Below, piece by piece: positions 7,602 to 16,405 of a DNA stretch of 64,000 nt. The DNA lies in contig NZ_CALKZP010000028.1 of assembly GCF_938002845.1 (NCBI RefSeq), positions 62,001 to 126,000 of the forward strand. The letters are read 5' to 3'. The position numbers and the translations under genes are program-made. The notes beneath the pieces are model-generated. The model searched no databases, was not told where the DNA came from, and saw only the letters and a list, made by a program, of their open reading frames with translations. The DNA is from an uncultured Campylobacter sp. GTDB taxonomy: Bacteria; Campylobacterota; Campylobacteria; Campylobacterales; Campylobacteraceae. Positions within the stretch are counted from its first letter, which is position 1. Each line of letters begins with the position of its first letter.

Positions 7602-9695
7602 ATGGCAACGAAGCAGAATGTGCCTGCAAATTTATACGATCTGGATATGGAGCGCGCGATTTTAAGCTCGCTTTTGCAAAACGAGGACGCATACGGCGAG
7701 CTGAGCGAGATAATCTCGGTCGGCGATTTTTTCTACAAGCCGCACGCCGACATCTACGAGGCGATCGTCAAATGCTCCTCGCACAACGAGCCGATCGCGC
7801 CGAGCTTCGTTAAAAAATGGCTAGCCGAGCGCTACGACGATGGCGCATTTACCGAGGTCGTAGCCACCAGCGGCGTGGTCGATGCCCCAAAATACGCGCT
7901 CGAGCTGCGCGAAAAATCGATCAAGCGCTCACTAATCAAGGTCGCGCACGAGATCCCTTCGATGGTAAACGAAGCCGTGCGCAGCAAAGATACCGCCGAT
8001 AAGATCAGCTCCAAAATTTACGAGCTCATCGACGAGGAGCGTCACGGCGGCATCAAAAAATCGCACGAGATCATCGCCGACGTGGTAGAGGAGCTGAAGC
8101 GCCAAAAGGCGCTCGCAGGCTCGGAGCTCGTGGGGCTGGATACCGGCTTTTGCTTCCTAAACGACTGCACGAAGGGGTTGAAACCGGGTGAGCTCATCAT
8201 CATCGCCGCCCGCCCAGGTATGGGCAAGACCGCCTTTGCGCTAAATTTGATGATGAAAACGCTGCAAAGCGGCAAAGGCGTCGTATTTTTCTCGCTCGAG
8301 ATGCCCTCCGTGCAGCTGATGTATCGCATACTAAGCGCGCTTAGCTCGATCCCGCTAAGCGACATAATGAGCGCCAAGCTTAGCGACGACGACTGGACGC
8401 GCTTCAACGACGCTTGCGACGCGGTGCTGAATATGCCGCTTTTCGTCTATGACAGCGGCTATGTAAACATCCACCAAGTCCGCACCCAGCTGCGCAAACT
8501 CAAATCCGCAGACGCCAACATCGAGCTTTGCGTGATCGATTATATCGGACTTATGACGAGCACGAGCAACTACTCCGAGCGCCACCTGCAAATCGCCGAA
8601 ATTTCGCGCGGGCTCAAGCTTTTGGCGCGCGAGCTAAACATCCCGATCATCGCGCTGTCGCAGCTAAACCGCTCGCTCGAGGCGCGCTCGAACAAACGCC
8701 CGATGCTAAGCGATCTACGCGAAAGCGGCGCGATCGAGCAGGACGCCGACATCATACTTTTCGTCTATCGCGACGAGGTTTATAAAGAGCAGATGGAGCG
8801 CGAGCGCATTTCGCGGCTGGAGGCCGAGGGCAAGGACGCGGGCGAGCCCGTGTTTAGGCGTAATGACTATCAGGAAAAGGCCGAAATCATCGTCGGCAAA
8901 AACCGCTCGGGCGAGGCGGGCAGGACGATCGAGGTTGGCTTTCAGGGCAGATTTACCCGCTTTGTCGATACGAGCTTCGGCGGCGAGCCCAGCGAGAGCG
9001 CGATCTTTAACGAAAATGACAATCTCGACTACGTCTCGCAGCTGCAAGATCAGGGCTTTGAGGAGCCAGTTGGGCAGCATCCCGATACAGTGCAGAATTT
9101 GCAACAGAATTTAGCGCAAAGCTTTAACGGCGCGGAGAATTTTAACGAAGCGCAAAATAGCGGCGTAAATTTAAATACAAGCTCCGCTAGCGCTCGAAAC
9201 CCCGGAGTAAATATCGATTTTGACGAGATGCCTAGCTTTGGCCAAAGCGGTGAGCAGGACAGCGAGGAGATAGACGGCGAGTCTAAGCTTAGCGCAGAGC
9301 AGGGCTTGGCAGAGGTACAGCGCGCGGCACAGAATGCACTGCAAAAACAAGAATTTGAGGAGCAAAATTTAGATGATACGAGAGCGGGCGGTATCGCACC
9401 TGAAATAGATGCGCATAAAAATTTAGCGGGCACTCCACGAGGCGTAAAAGACACATTGCGGGGCACGAAAGGTGCGCGGCAAGGTGCAGAGGGCGCATCG
9501 CAAGGCGCAGAGAACACGCAGCAAGAGAATGCTGCGTATTTTGAAAACGGCGATGGCGATGAGCCGCCTTTTGAAGCGCAAGAGGACGAGGCGAAATTTA
9601 AACCCGCGCCGCCTTTAAATATCGAAGAGATGGGCATTCCAAAGATCAATGAGGCAAACAGGCTCGATGACGACGACGCGCCGCTGGATCTGTGA
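7602..9695 (+). CDS. dnaB: Replicative DNA helicase DnaB with long C-terminal extension
   Basis: DnaB is the hexameric 5'-3' helicase that drives the replication fork. The N-terminal domain begins NLYDLDMERAILSSLL. The RecA-like core has Walker A (ARPGMGKT, about residues 203-210), Walker B near LCVIDYIGLM, the DnaB signature ALSQLNRSLE with SDLRESGAIEQDADIILF, and ends near FQGRFTRFVDT (about residue 460). Usual length is about 460-490, but this protein has 697 residues. The last 235 or so form a polar tail rich in Gln, Asn, Glu, Ala and Gly, with short repeats (RGTKGARQGAEGASQGAENT) and an acidic end (LDDDDAPLDL). The start has GAGGGGAAGCG upstream. The end overlaps the next gene in another frame. 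Helicase identity is certain; the tail is the odd part. Confidence 0.96.
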   Translation: MATKQNVPANLYDLDMERAILSSLLQNEDAYGELSEIISVGDFFYKPHADIYEAIVKCSSHNEPIAPSFVKKWLAERYDDGAFTEVVATSGVVDAPKYALELREKSIKRSLIKVAHEIPSMVNEAVRSKDTADKISSKIYELIDEERHGGIKKSHEIIADVVEELKRQKALAGSELVGLDTGFCFLNDCTKGLKPGELIIIAARPGMGKTAFALNLMMKTLQSGKGVVFFSLEMPSVQLMYRILSALSSIPLSDIMSAKLSDDDWTRFNDACDAVLNMPLFVYDSGYVNIHQVRTQLRKLKSADANIELCVIDYIGLMTSTSNYSERHLQIAEISRGLKLLARELNIPIIALSQLNRSLEARSNKRPMLSDLRESGAIEQDADIILFVYRDEVYKEQMERERISRLEAEGKDAGEPVFRRNDYQEKAEIIVGKNRSGEAGRTIEVGFQGRFTRFVDTSFGGEPSESAIFNENDNLDYVSQLQDQGFEEPVGQHPDTVQNLQQNLAQSFNGAENFNEAQNSGVNLNTSSASARNPGVNIDFDEMPSFGQSGEQDSEEIDGESKLSAEQGLAEVQRAAQNALQKQEFEEQNLDDTRAGGIAPEIDAHKNLAGTPRGVKDTLRGTKGARQGAEGASQGAENTQQENAAYFENGDGDEPPFEAQEDEAKFKPAPPLNIEEMGIPKINEANRLDDDDAPLDL

Positions 9696-11832
9696 AATAG
9701 CGCTTAGGCTAGCGCTGATCGTTAGCGTTTTTTGTTTCGCGCTTTACGCGCAGGATTTCAGTGACGCGGGCTTTTGCGCGCTGGCGACGTTTTGGGCTTA
9801 TGCGCTATTTCGGGTGCTATTTAGCTTTTTTTACGAGGCGAAGCAGCGCGCCAATGCGGCGCTATTTCGCAGCAGCGGGACTTTGATTAAAATTTTTAGA
9901 GGCAGGCTCATAAGCGGGGTTTTAGCCTTCGCGGGCGCAGTCCTCTTGAGCGTCACTTTGGCGCTAGGCCTAGCGGATCTGCGCGGCGCGGAGCTATTCG
10001 TGACGCTCGCGGCGCTGCCTGCAGCTCTTGCTCTGATGCGCCTGGCGGTGCTGAAGCTCAGTCTAAAAGAGATTAAAAATCCTAGAATTTTATCGCTCAA
10101 ACTTAGCATTTTGCTGCTCGCCGCGCTTGCCGTAGCGGTAAATTTCGCTATAAATTTAGCCTATTTGCAGCTTGCAGACGCTACGGGTTCAGCCGCACAC
10201 TCTTTAAATTCCGCGATAAATTTTACTCCGCTTACCCGCACCGTTTCATTCGCCGAAGACTTCGCGAGGAATGACGCTTCCGCACCCGTCGGAAATTTAG
10301 CAGCAGATAATTCCGCTAAGAATTCCGCGGCGAACAACGCCGCCATGGTTGTGCGAAATTCCGAGACTGATAATGCCGTCAAGCCCGCGCCAGGTGCTGC
10401 CAAAAATCCTACCGCTTCGCCCGCAAATTTTAAAGCGGGCTCCGTCAGGGCGGTGCAGGTCTCGGCTGAAAATTCTAAGGCAGATCCCGCCGCTGCGCCG
10501 CAAATCAACGCTAAAAATTCTACGGCAAGCTCCGCCGCAGCGCAAAATTTAAATTTAGCTCCAACTCCCGCCACGCCGAACGCGTCCGCCGATAATTTGG
10601 CTGAAAAATCCGCGACAAGCTCCGCATCAATCCCTGAAATTTTTGAAATTTTAAAATCTACCGCGCCGCAAGCGCACTTCAGATCCGCTCTGCTAAATGA
10701 AATTTACGCTTTGAAATTTTACAAAAACGCGCTGTTTGATCTGGCGCTGTCGCAGAGCCCTAGCGCGCTAAAAATCGCTCTTTTGTTTCTGATCTGCGCG
10801 GGAGATTTCCTCTTTTACTGCGCGATTTTGCATCTTTGCGCCTTCGTGCTTTTTATGCCGCGAGCCACGTCCGCGCCCAAAATAGGGCGCTTTAGCGGCA
10901 CGATCTTCGCGCTTGCCTACGTCACGCTGTGTTTGATCTGCGCCGCGCAGACGCGCACGGCAGGCAGCGGCTCGGAGAGTGTGTATCCTAAAAGCACGGT
11001 CGAGACGGGCGTACAGATCGTGCTGCAAAGCGGCGAACGGCTGATCTTAAGCGCGCGCGAGGCGGATGCGCTAAGAGGCGAGCTAAACGCCACGCGCTTC
11101 GCTGCGGAGGCAAATGCCGCATCCGCGCTAAATAGCTACATCGACGCCGTTTACGACGAGGGCGCGAGGCTTAGCGCACAGAAAATGGCCGATTTCAATT
11201 ACTCGTTTCTGAGCGATTATCTGGTGCTGTGGCACGGCGTGTGGGACGATGACGCGGGGGCGTATCTGAATGAGAAATTTGCGGGCTTCGTAAGTGAAAG
11301 CTTCCCGAAAGATTTTGGCGAGAACATCGCTAAAATCGCTGCGGCAAACGTCAAAAATTATGAGAGCTCGCTAAATTTTACGCTCAAAAAATACGGCGCG
11401 AAAATCGATCTCAATGTCACGCAGAGCTTCAGCCTAAAAAGCAAGGCGTATCGCGCGAGCGGGACGGGGCTAGGGGCGCTGGGCGGCGTGCTGGGCGCAA
11501 AGCTGATAAGCAAGAGCCTCGCTAAAACTGCGGCTAAAACGGGCGCAAAGACTATTACCAAGGCGGGCGCCAGCGCGACTAGCGGTAGTGCGGGGCTCGT
11601 GTGCGGCCCGGGCGCGGTGGTATGCGTGCCTGCGTTTGCCGTGGCTACGTGGTTTGGGCTGGATTTTGCGTTTGCCAAGGGCGACGAGGCGCTCAATCGA
11701 GAGGAGTTTGAAGCTGCGATCGTGCGCGATATGATGGCGGCGAAAGAGGAGCTAAAGCGCGCGCTGGCGGAGGATTTCAACGCGACGATAGATGAAATTT
11801 CGAGTGAAATTTTAAATTTAGACGGGAAGTAG
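9667..11832 (+). CDS. Large membrane protein, function unknown, with Ala/Asn/Ser-rich spacer
   Basis: The protein has about 721 residues. The N-terminal third holds four or more hydrophobic segments. A low-complexity spacer of roughly 120 residues follows, with loose repeats of NSAANNAA or AENSKADPAAAPQ type. After that come two more membrane segments (LKIALLFLICAGDFLFYCA and IFALAYVTLCLICAAQT), an alpha-helical polar region, and a Gly/Ala-rich segment (GTGLGALGGVLGAKLISKS) leading into another hydrophobic stretch with PGAVVCVPAFAVATWFGLDF. The C-terminus is a charged helix. ATG 9667 is chosen over 9649 for its upstream purines; either way the gene starts inside dnaB, so translation is probably coupled. 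I recognise no family. Confidence 0.65.
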   Translation: MTTTRRWICEIALRLALIVSVFCFALYAQDFSDAGFCALATFWAYALFRVLFSFFYEAKQRANAALFRSSGTLIKIFRGRLISGVLAFAGAVLLSVTLALGLADLRGAELFVTLAALPAALALMRLAVLKLSLKEIKNPRILSLKLSILLLAALAVAVNFAINLAYLQLADATGSAAHSLNSAINFTPLTRTVSFAEDFARNDASAPVGNLAADNSAKNSAANNAAMVVRNSETDNAVKPAPGAAKNPTASPANFKAGSVRAVQVSAENSKADPAAAPQINAKNSTASSAAAQNLNLAPTPATPNASADNLAEKSATSSASIPEIFEILKSTAPQAHFRSALLNEIYALKFYKNALFDLALSQSPSALKIALLFLICAGDFLFYCAILHLCAFVLFMPRATSAPKIGRFSGTIFALAYVTLCLICAAQTRTAGSGSESVYPKSTVETGVQIVLQSGERLILSAREADALRGELNATRFAAEANAASALNSYIDAVYDEGARLSAQKMADFNYSFLSDYLVLWHGVWDDDAGAYLNEKFAGFVSESFPKDFGENIAKIAAANVKNYESSLNFTLKKYGAKIDLNVTQSFSLKSKAYRASGTGLGALGGVLGAKLISKSLAKTAAKTGAKTITKAGASATSGSAGLVCGPGAVVCVPAFAVATWFGLDFAFAKGDEALNREEFEAAIVRDMMAAKEELKRALAEDFNATIDEISSEILNLDGK

Positions 11833-12052
11833 GGCGGCGTATTATGCCCGCGCAACTTAGATCCCTTGCGAGCGAAATTTAGCGGTGGATTATGGAGTTT
11901 TCGTGCGTAGCGGGCGGCGAAATTTTAAAATTTCATTTAAGTGTGGGCGGCGGGCGGGATTACGGCGCATTTATCGCGCCGCCGCGCTCCTTAAATTTAA
12001 GAGCTAACTAAAAATTTTTAAATATAATCGCCGCTTAAAACAAGGAGTGCTA

Positions 12053-12589
12053 ATGAAAAAATTCTATCTTAAAATTTCGTTATTTACGTTTATAGCGGCA
12101 TTTGCGGCGATCCCGGCTGCGGCAAAATTGATAAAGTTAGAGGATTTAAAGAACGAAGAACAAAGAGTGCTTTTTAAATCCTGCGATTACGGCGAAGGTA
12201 AATATAGCTCATGCAATAAACTCGTTGAAATTTTATCTAAAGAGTGCGAGGATGGTAATATGCGCTCATGTGCTACACAGAGTGAGCTTTTACTATCATT
12301 ACGCCGAGTAGAGGAAGCTACGAAATATCTGATTAAGCTGTGTGATGCTGATAGTACATATCACTGTTTTATATTGGGTACGCTAATAAATATATATCTA
12401 AACGGTAATATGCAAGCAGCAATTAAAAGTCTTGAAAAAGTTTGTAATAGCGATCTTAAAGATAGAGATATAGTTTGCAAAAATATCGAGGAACTGAAAG
12501 CCTGCCTAAAAGACAAAGAGTGTAACCCTATAAAAAAAGGTAAAATTATTTTTGAAGGTGTCGAAAGGAAATTGTATGGGGAAAATTAA
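12053..12589 (+). CDS. Secreted cysteine-rich Sel1/Hcp-like protein
   Basis: This 178-residue protein has a signal peptide (about residues 1-23, ending AAIPAAA). The mature part has regularly spaced cysteines in helical units (KSCDYGEGKYSSCNKLVEIL, then SKECEDGNMRSC and KLCDADSTYHC). C-x-x-G-(N/D)-x-x-S/A-C is the mark of Sel1-like repeats, here in the disulfide-linked form seen in Helicobacter cysteine-rich (Hcp) proteins. The ATG at 12053 follows AAGGAG by five bases; the upstream GTG at 12047 lies inside that ribosome site. Its 3' end overlaps the next gene by 14 bases. The repeats are degenerate, so the exact domain count is uncertain. Confidence 0.7.
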   Translation: MKKFYLKISLFTFIAAFAAIPAAAKLIKLEDLKNEEQRVLFKSCDYGEGKYSSCNKLVEILSKECEDGNMRSCATQSELLLSLRRVEEATKYLIKLCDADSTYHCFILGTLINIYLNGNMQAAIKSLEKVCNSDLKDRDIVCKNIEELKACLKDKECNPIKKGKIIFEGVERKLYGEN

Positions 12590-13106
12590 TTTTGTATTTT
12601 ATTCTATGATATTTTTAGCTTCTATCGTAATGGCTGGCAAGCCTACGGCTGAAGAGGAAAATCTTTATAACGAATGCGATAAAGGAAATGGCAAATATAG
12701 TTCGTGTACTAAACTAATAGAAATTTTATCTAAAAAATGCGATGGCGGAGATATGATCGGATGCTCGGATCTTGGTTATATATTAGGTCCTAAGCTTGGT
12801 ATGCGTGAAGCTTCTATCACTCCTTATGAAAAATCTTGCAAGGCGGGTATTGCGGAGTCTTGTTTTGCTCTTGGAACACAAGACATAGGTTTAAGAGGCA
12901 ACATTAAAAAGGCTGTTATAAATTACACTACGGCTTGTGAAAAATTTACCGATCAGAAAAAACTATTTAAACTAAGATCTTGCGCGTTGAAGACGGCTTT
13001 AGAAAACTGCTTACGAGATGAGGAGGAACACGATCCCGTAAAGTGTGCGCTAGAAGCATTTAAAGAAATAACTGATAAATACAACGCAAATTCAACAAAG
13101 GAGTAA
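12576..13106 (+). CDS. Secreted cysteine-rich Sel1/Hcp-like protein, paralogue of the gene before it
   Basis: This 176-residue protein has a signal peptide (MGKINFVFYSMIFLASIVMA). The mature part closely resembles the upstream protein: NECDKGNGKYSSCTKLIEIL matches KSCDYGEGKYSSCNKLVEIL, and SKKCDGGDMIGC matches SKECEDGNMRSC. The pair therefore looks like a tandem duplication that has since diverged. AAAGGAAATTGT precedes the ATG at 12576. The gene overlaps the stop of the preceding one, which suggests translational coupling. Base composition here is more A/T-rich than in dnaB. The role is unknown; Hcp proteins are exported and some are immunogenic in Helicobacter. Confidence 0.7.
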   Translation: MGKINFVFYSMIFLASIVMAGKPTAEEENLYNECDKGNGKYSSCTKLIEILSKKCDGGDMIGCSDLGYILGPKLGMREASITPYEKSCKAGIAESCFALGTQDIGLRGNIKKAVINYTTACEKFTDQKKLFKLRSCALKTALENCLRDEEEHDPVKCALEAFKEITDKYNANSTKE

Positions 13107-13109
13107 AAG

Positions 13110-13226
13110 ATGGCAAATCTGAAGGAGGCAAAGAGCGATAATGAAAGAATTTTATCCCGAGATTTCGACGCTTTTGATCTTAATGATGCCGGTCGCGGCA
13201 GAGTGCAATCAAAGTGTAGCCGCTAG
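13110..13226 (+). CDS. Small ORF of 38 codons with a good ribosome site
   Basis: ATG at 13110 is preceded by AAAGGAG with proper spacing, three bases after the preceding gene's stop. The 38-residue product is polar (MANLKEAKSDNERILSRDFD at the start) with no recognised domain. It overlaps a second small ORF in another frame. It may be a leader that couples translation, or a remnant of a lost gene. Confidence 0.3.
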   Translation: MANLKEAKSDNERILSRDFDAFDLNDAGRGRVQSKCSR

Positions 13227-13284
13227 TAAAAAGATAAAATTTACGTCGCCTGCCGATCTAAATTTAAATTTATATCATTCGTAA
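13141..13284 (+). CDS. Small ORF of 47 codons beginning with a signal-peptide-like segment
   Basis: ATG at 13141 has AAGGAGG 12 bases upstream. The product starts MKEFYPEISTLLILMMPVAA, then EC, resembling a short export signal followed by a cysteine, and has only about 25 further residues. It ends eight bases before the next Sel1 gene. A truncated sibling of the neighbouring secreted proteins is the simplest reading; a genuine short secreted peptide is also possible. Confidence 0.3.
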   Translation: MKEFYPEISTLLILMMPVAAECNQSVAASKKIKFTSPADLNLNLYHS

Positions 13285-13292
13285 GGATTAAA

Positions 13293-14078
13293 ATGAAAGC
13301 ACTATTGTTTATACTCGCGTCGGTTCTGTTTTTAAAGGCTGAGAGCGTAAGCAAAATTTATTCTCTAGGGGTGCCTGCATGCGATACTTACGATTTAAAT
13401 TTTAAGAAATGCAGTAGCGGCGACGGCAAAGCATGCTATTTGGCGGCTTTAATTCTAAATAATAGATCTTGCGCACAAAAAAACGACGATTTGGCATTGG
13501 AATTTTTTGAAAAATCATGCAGTTTGGGATATGCCAAAGGCTGCATTTTTATGGGACAAGCGTATTCGCTTACTTCTTTGGACGAAAAACACGCGAAAAT
13601 CAAGACATATTACGAAAGAGCTTGCGAGCTGGACGCGAAATTTTGCGACGATTACGGGCTTTTATATTTTTACGGCGAGGGCGTAAAAAAGGATGAGCTT
13701 GCGGCAAAAGAGTATTTTAAAAAATCCTGCGATGCGGGAAATCCCGCAGGATGCGGGCACTTTGCCACATCGTTAAACAGAGAGAATGAGAATATAAATG
13801 AGGTTATGAAATTTTATGAAATCGGCTGCAACGGAGAGCATTACCCTTCGTGCTACGCTTACGGACTGCTGTTGTGGGCTAAAGTAGATAAAAATAAAGG
13901 CAAAAATTTTTGCAAGAAGGCTTGCGATAAGGGTAATATAAAGGAAGCGTGCAAATGGGTGCTTGATATGAGCGAGGAGGAGGAAAAGCAAATTTTATAT
14001 TTGAGGCGGTATTTAAAGCTGGGCTGCAAAGACGGCGACACGCAAATGTGCAAGGATTTAGGAAAAATAGGGAATTAG
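13293..14078 (+). CDS. Secreted Sel1-repeat (Hcp-like) protein
   Basis: This 261-residue protein has a short signal peptide (MKALLFILASVLFLKA). About five Sel1-like units of roughly 36 residues follow, for example LALEFFEKSCSLGYAKGC and LAAKEYFKKSCDAGNPAGC. Each carries the paired cysteines seven to eight residues apart that form the intra-repeat disulfide in Hcp proteins. YGEGVKKDE is the typical turn of the Sel1 consensus. A GGATTAAA site precedes the ATG. A short hairpin lies just after the stop. Function is unknown beyond a likely periplasmic or secreted protein-binding scaffold. Confidence 0.8.
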   Translation: MKALLFILASVLFLKAESVSKIYSLGVPACDTYDLNFKKCSSGDGKACYLAALILNNRSCAQKNDDLALEFFEKSCSLGYAKGCIFMGQAYSLTSLDEKHAKIKTYYERACELDAKFCDDYGLLYFYGEGVKKDELAAKEYFKKSCDAGNPAGCGHFATSLNRENENINEVMKFYEIGCNGEHYPSCYAYGLLLWAKVDKNKGKNFCKKACDKGNIKEACKWVLDMSEEEEKQILYLRRYLKLGCKDGDTQMCKDLGKIGN

Positions 14079-14104
14079 GGCAGAATTTAAATTCTAAATT
14101 GCCC
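14078..14104 (+). terminator. Weak hairpin between the Sel1 gene and ppk1
   Basis: GGGC (14078-14081) pairs with GCCC (14101-14104), and AATTTA (14084-14089) with TAAATT (14095-14100), leaving a two-base bulge. There is no T tract. It is a possible terminator or attenuator before the ppk1 promoter. Confidence 0.3.
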
Positions 14105-14154
14105 CACTTGCAAGCTCATAAAATTTGGGCTTTAAAATTTAATCTTAATTGGGC

Positions 14155-14160
14155 TATAAT
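14155..14160 (+). promoter_or_regulatory. Probable -10 element for ppk1
   Basis: A perfect TATAAT stands 31 bases before the ppk1 start codon in an A/T-rich context. No good -35 hexamer is seen, which is common in Campylobacter promoters. Confidence 0.45.
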
Positions 14161-14190
14161 CTTAGAATTAATATTTAAAAAGGAGTTTTT

Positions 14191-16272
14191 ATGCAAACAC
14201 AAAATAATTTTATAAACCGCGAGCTAAGCTGGCTACGCTTCAATACCCGCGTGCTGGAACAATGCAAAAAGGATATCCCGCTAATTGAAAAATTAAAATT
14301 TCTAGCGATTTACAGCACTAATTTAGACGAATTTTATATGATCCGCGTGGCGGGTCTGAAGCAGCTTTTCACCGCCGGCGTTATAACCAGCGGCGATGAC
14401 GAGATGACGCCTCTTGAGCAGCTACGCGCGATCCGCTCCTATTTAAGAAACGAACAAACCGAGCTTGAGCAGCAGTATTTCGGCATACAAAAGGAGCTTT
14501 GCAAAAACGGGCTTTTTATCAAAAGCTACGACGAGCTGCAGCCCGAGCTAAAGCCTGCGGCGGACGAGTTTTTTTTCTCGCAGATAATGCCCGTCATCGT
14601 CCCGATCGCAGTCGATGCGACCCATCCCTTCCCGCATCTAAACAATCTCAGCTTCTCCCTCGCAGTCAAGCTCTGCGATGAGGGCGCGTCCGAGTCGGTG
14701 CATTTCGGGATGATTAGAATTCCGCGCGTGATCCCGCGCTTCGTGCAGGTCGCGCAAAACACCTACGTGCCGATCGGCACTATCGTAAAGCGCCACGCGG
14801 AGGAAATTTTTCCGGGCTACAAGCTCATCAGCTCCGCAGCCTTCCGCGTCACGCGAAACGCAGATATCGTAATCGAGGAGGAGGAAGCGGACGATTTTAT
14901 GATGATCCTGGAAGCGGGGCTTAAGCTGCGCCGCAAGGGGGCTTTCGTACGGCTTCAGATCGAAAAGGACGCCGATGCCGAGCTTTTAGAATTTCTAAAT
15001 TCTCATCTTAAAATTTTTTACAAAGATATATATGAATGCGCCGTGCCACTTACGCTGGACGGGCTTTGGGAGATCGCCTCCAATAAGGATTTTTCCTTTC
15101 TAGCCCATCCTCAGTATCTGCCAAAGACGCTGCCCCCCTTTAACGAAAACACCTCCGTTATGAGCGCGATGGAGAAGGAGGATATCCTGCTGATCCATCC
15201 TTATGAGAGCTTCGATCCGGTGCAAAAACTCATCAAAGAGGCCGCAAAAGATCCAAAGGTCATCTCGATCCGTATGACGCTGTACCGGGTGGAGAAAAAC
15301 TCCCCGATCGTTCAAAGCCTGATCGAAGCCGCAAGCGACGGCAAGCAGGTAACGGTGATGGTCGAGCTTAAGGCGAGATTTGATGAGGAAAACAACCTGC
15401 ACTGGGCGAAAGCGCTCGAAGACGCCGGTGCGCACGTGATCTACGGCATCACGGGCTTTAAGGTCCACGCCAAGGTAACGCAGATCATCAAAAAAGAGGA
15501 CGGCAAGTTAAAATTTTATATCCACCTAGGCACGGGCAACTACAACGGCTCTAGCGCTAAAATTTACACTGACGTGAGCTTTTTTACCTGCGGCGACCGC
15601 TTCGACAAGGATACGACGAATTTCTTCCACATCCTCTCGGGCTACAACAAAAACCGCAAGCTGGATAACCTCTCTATGTCGCCGATGCAGATCAAAGAGC
15701 GGCTCTTAGCGATGATAAAAAATGAGGAAAAGCAAGGCTCTGCCGGCAGGATCATCGCTAAGATGAACGCTCTTGTCGACGGCGATATGATCAAGGCGCT
15801 GTATAAAGCAAGTGCGGCGGGCGTGAAGATCGATCTCATCGTGCGCGGCATCTGCTGCTTGCGCCCGGCGCTAAAGGGCGTTAGCGAAAATATCCGCGTG
15901 ATCTCGATCGTCGGCAAATACCTGGAGCACGCTAGAATTTTTTATTTCGCGCACGCGCAGCCCAGCCTATACATCGCGAGCGCGGATTGGATGCCGCGAA
16001 ATTTAGAGCGCAGGCTGGAGCTGATGAGCCCAATTTACAACGAAAATTTGCAAAACAAACTCAAAGAAATTTTAAAACTTCAGCTAAGCGATAACGAGCT
16101 CGCATTCGAGCTGCAAAGCAGCGGCGAGTACCGAAAGATCGTGCCGAAAAAGGGCGAAGAGAAAATCGACGATCAGGAATTTTTAGAAATTTATTTCAAT
16201 AAAATTTATAAAAATATCCGCAAACACGACGAAAGCGGCACGGCGCTAACCAAGCTTTTGAAGGAGAGCTAA
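14191..16272 (+). CDS. ppk1: Polyphosphate kinase 1
   Basis: PPK1 reversibly transfers the gamma-phosphate of ATP onto inorganic polyphosphate chains and is linked to stress survival in Campylobacter. The 693-residue protein begins with the N-domain signature FINRELSWLRFNTRVLEQ. It contains the phospholipase-D-like catalytic half with the autophosphorylated histidine in GFKVHAKVTQI (about residue 425) and the second conserved histidine in YFAHAQPSLYIASADWMPRN (about residue 588). Length is normal for the family. AAAAAGGAG precedes the ATG. Genes for secreted Sel1/Hcp-like proteins stand on both sides on the same strand. Confidence 0.97.
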   Translation: MQTQNNFINRELSWLRFNTRVLEQCKKDIPLIEKLKFLAIYSTNLDEFYMIRVAGLKQLFTAGVITSGDDEMTPLEQLRAIRSYLRNEQTELEQQYFGIQKELCKNGLFIKSYDELQPELKPAADEFFFSQIMPVIVPIAVDATHPFPHLNNLSFSLAVKLCDEGASESVHFGMIRIPRVIPRFVQVAQNTYVPIGTIVKRHAEEIFPGYKLISSAAFRVTRNADIVIEEEEADDFMMILEAGLKLRRKGAFVRLQIEKDADAELLEFLNSHLKIFYKDIYECAVPLTLDGLWEIASNKDFSFLAHPQYLPKTLPPFNENTSVMSAMEKEDILLIHPYESFDPVQKLIKEAAKDPKVISIRMTLYRVEKNSPIVQSLIEAASDGKQVTVMVELKARFDEENNLHWAKALEDAGAHVIYGITGFKVHAKVTQIIKKEDGKLKFYIHLGTGNYNGSSAKIYTDVSFFTCGDRFDKDTTNFFHILSGYNKNRKLDNLSMSPMQIKERLLAMIKNEEKQGSAGRIIAKMNALVDGDMIKALYKASAAGVKIDLIVRGICCLRPALKGVSENIRVISIVGKYLEHARIFYFAHAQPSLYIASADWMPRNLERRLELMSPIYNENLQNKLKEILKLQLSDNELAFELQSSGEYRKIVPKKGEEKIDDQEFLEIYFNKIYKNIRKHDESGTALTKLLKES

Positions 16273-16283
16273 CGCAGTTCTGT

Positions 16284-16331
16284 TCGGCTTGTGCCAGGGC
16301 TGGCTGTGCACCTAGCCCGCGCGCAAGCCGA
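16284..16331 (+). terminator. Nested GC-rich stem-loop after ppk1
   Basis: The outer stem is TCGGCTTG (16284-16291) with its complement at 16324-16331. The inner stem is GGGCT (16297-16301) with AGCCC (16314-16318). No T tract follows, so it may be a factor-assisted terminator or a structured RNA element within a short intergenic gap. Confidence 0.4.
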
Positions 16332-16405
16332 GCTTGTAAATGCTAAATGAGGAATTTTACGCCGCAAATGCGCGAGTAGATTTACAGAAATTTCAAAGGG
16401 ATTAA

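Noticed and set aside
11973..11991. Short GC hairpin (CGGCGC/GCGCCG) before the Sel1 genes as a terminator
   Set aside because: Only six base pairs with no T tract, and it lies 140 bases after the preceding gene, so the evidence is weak.
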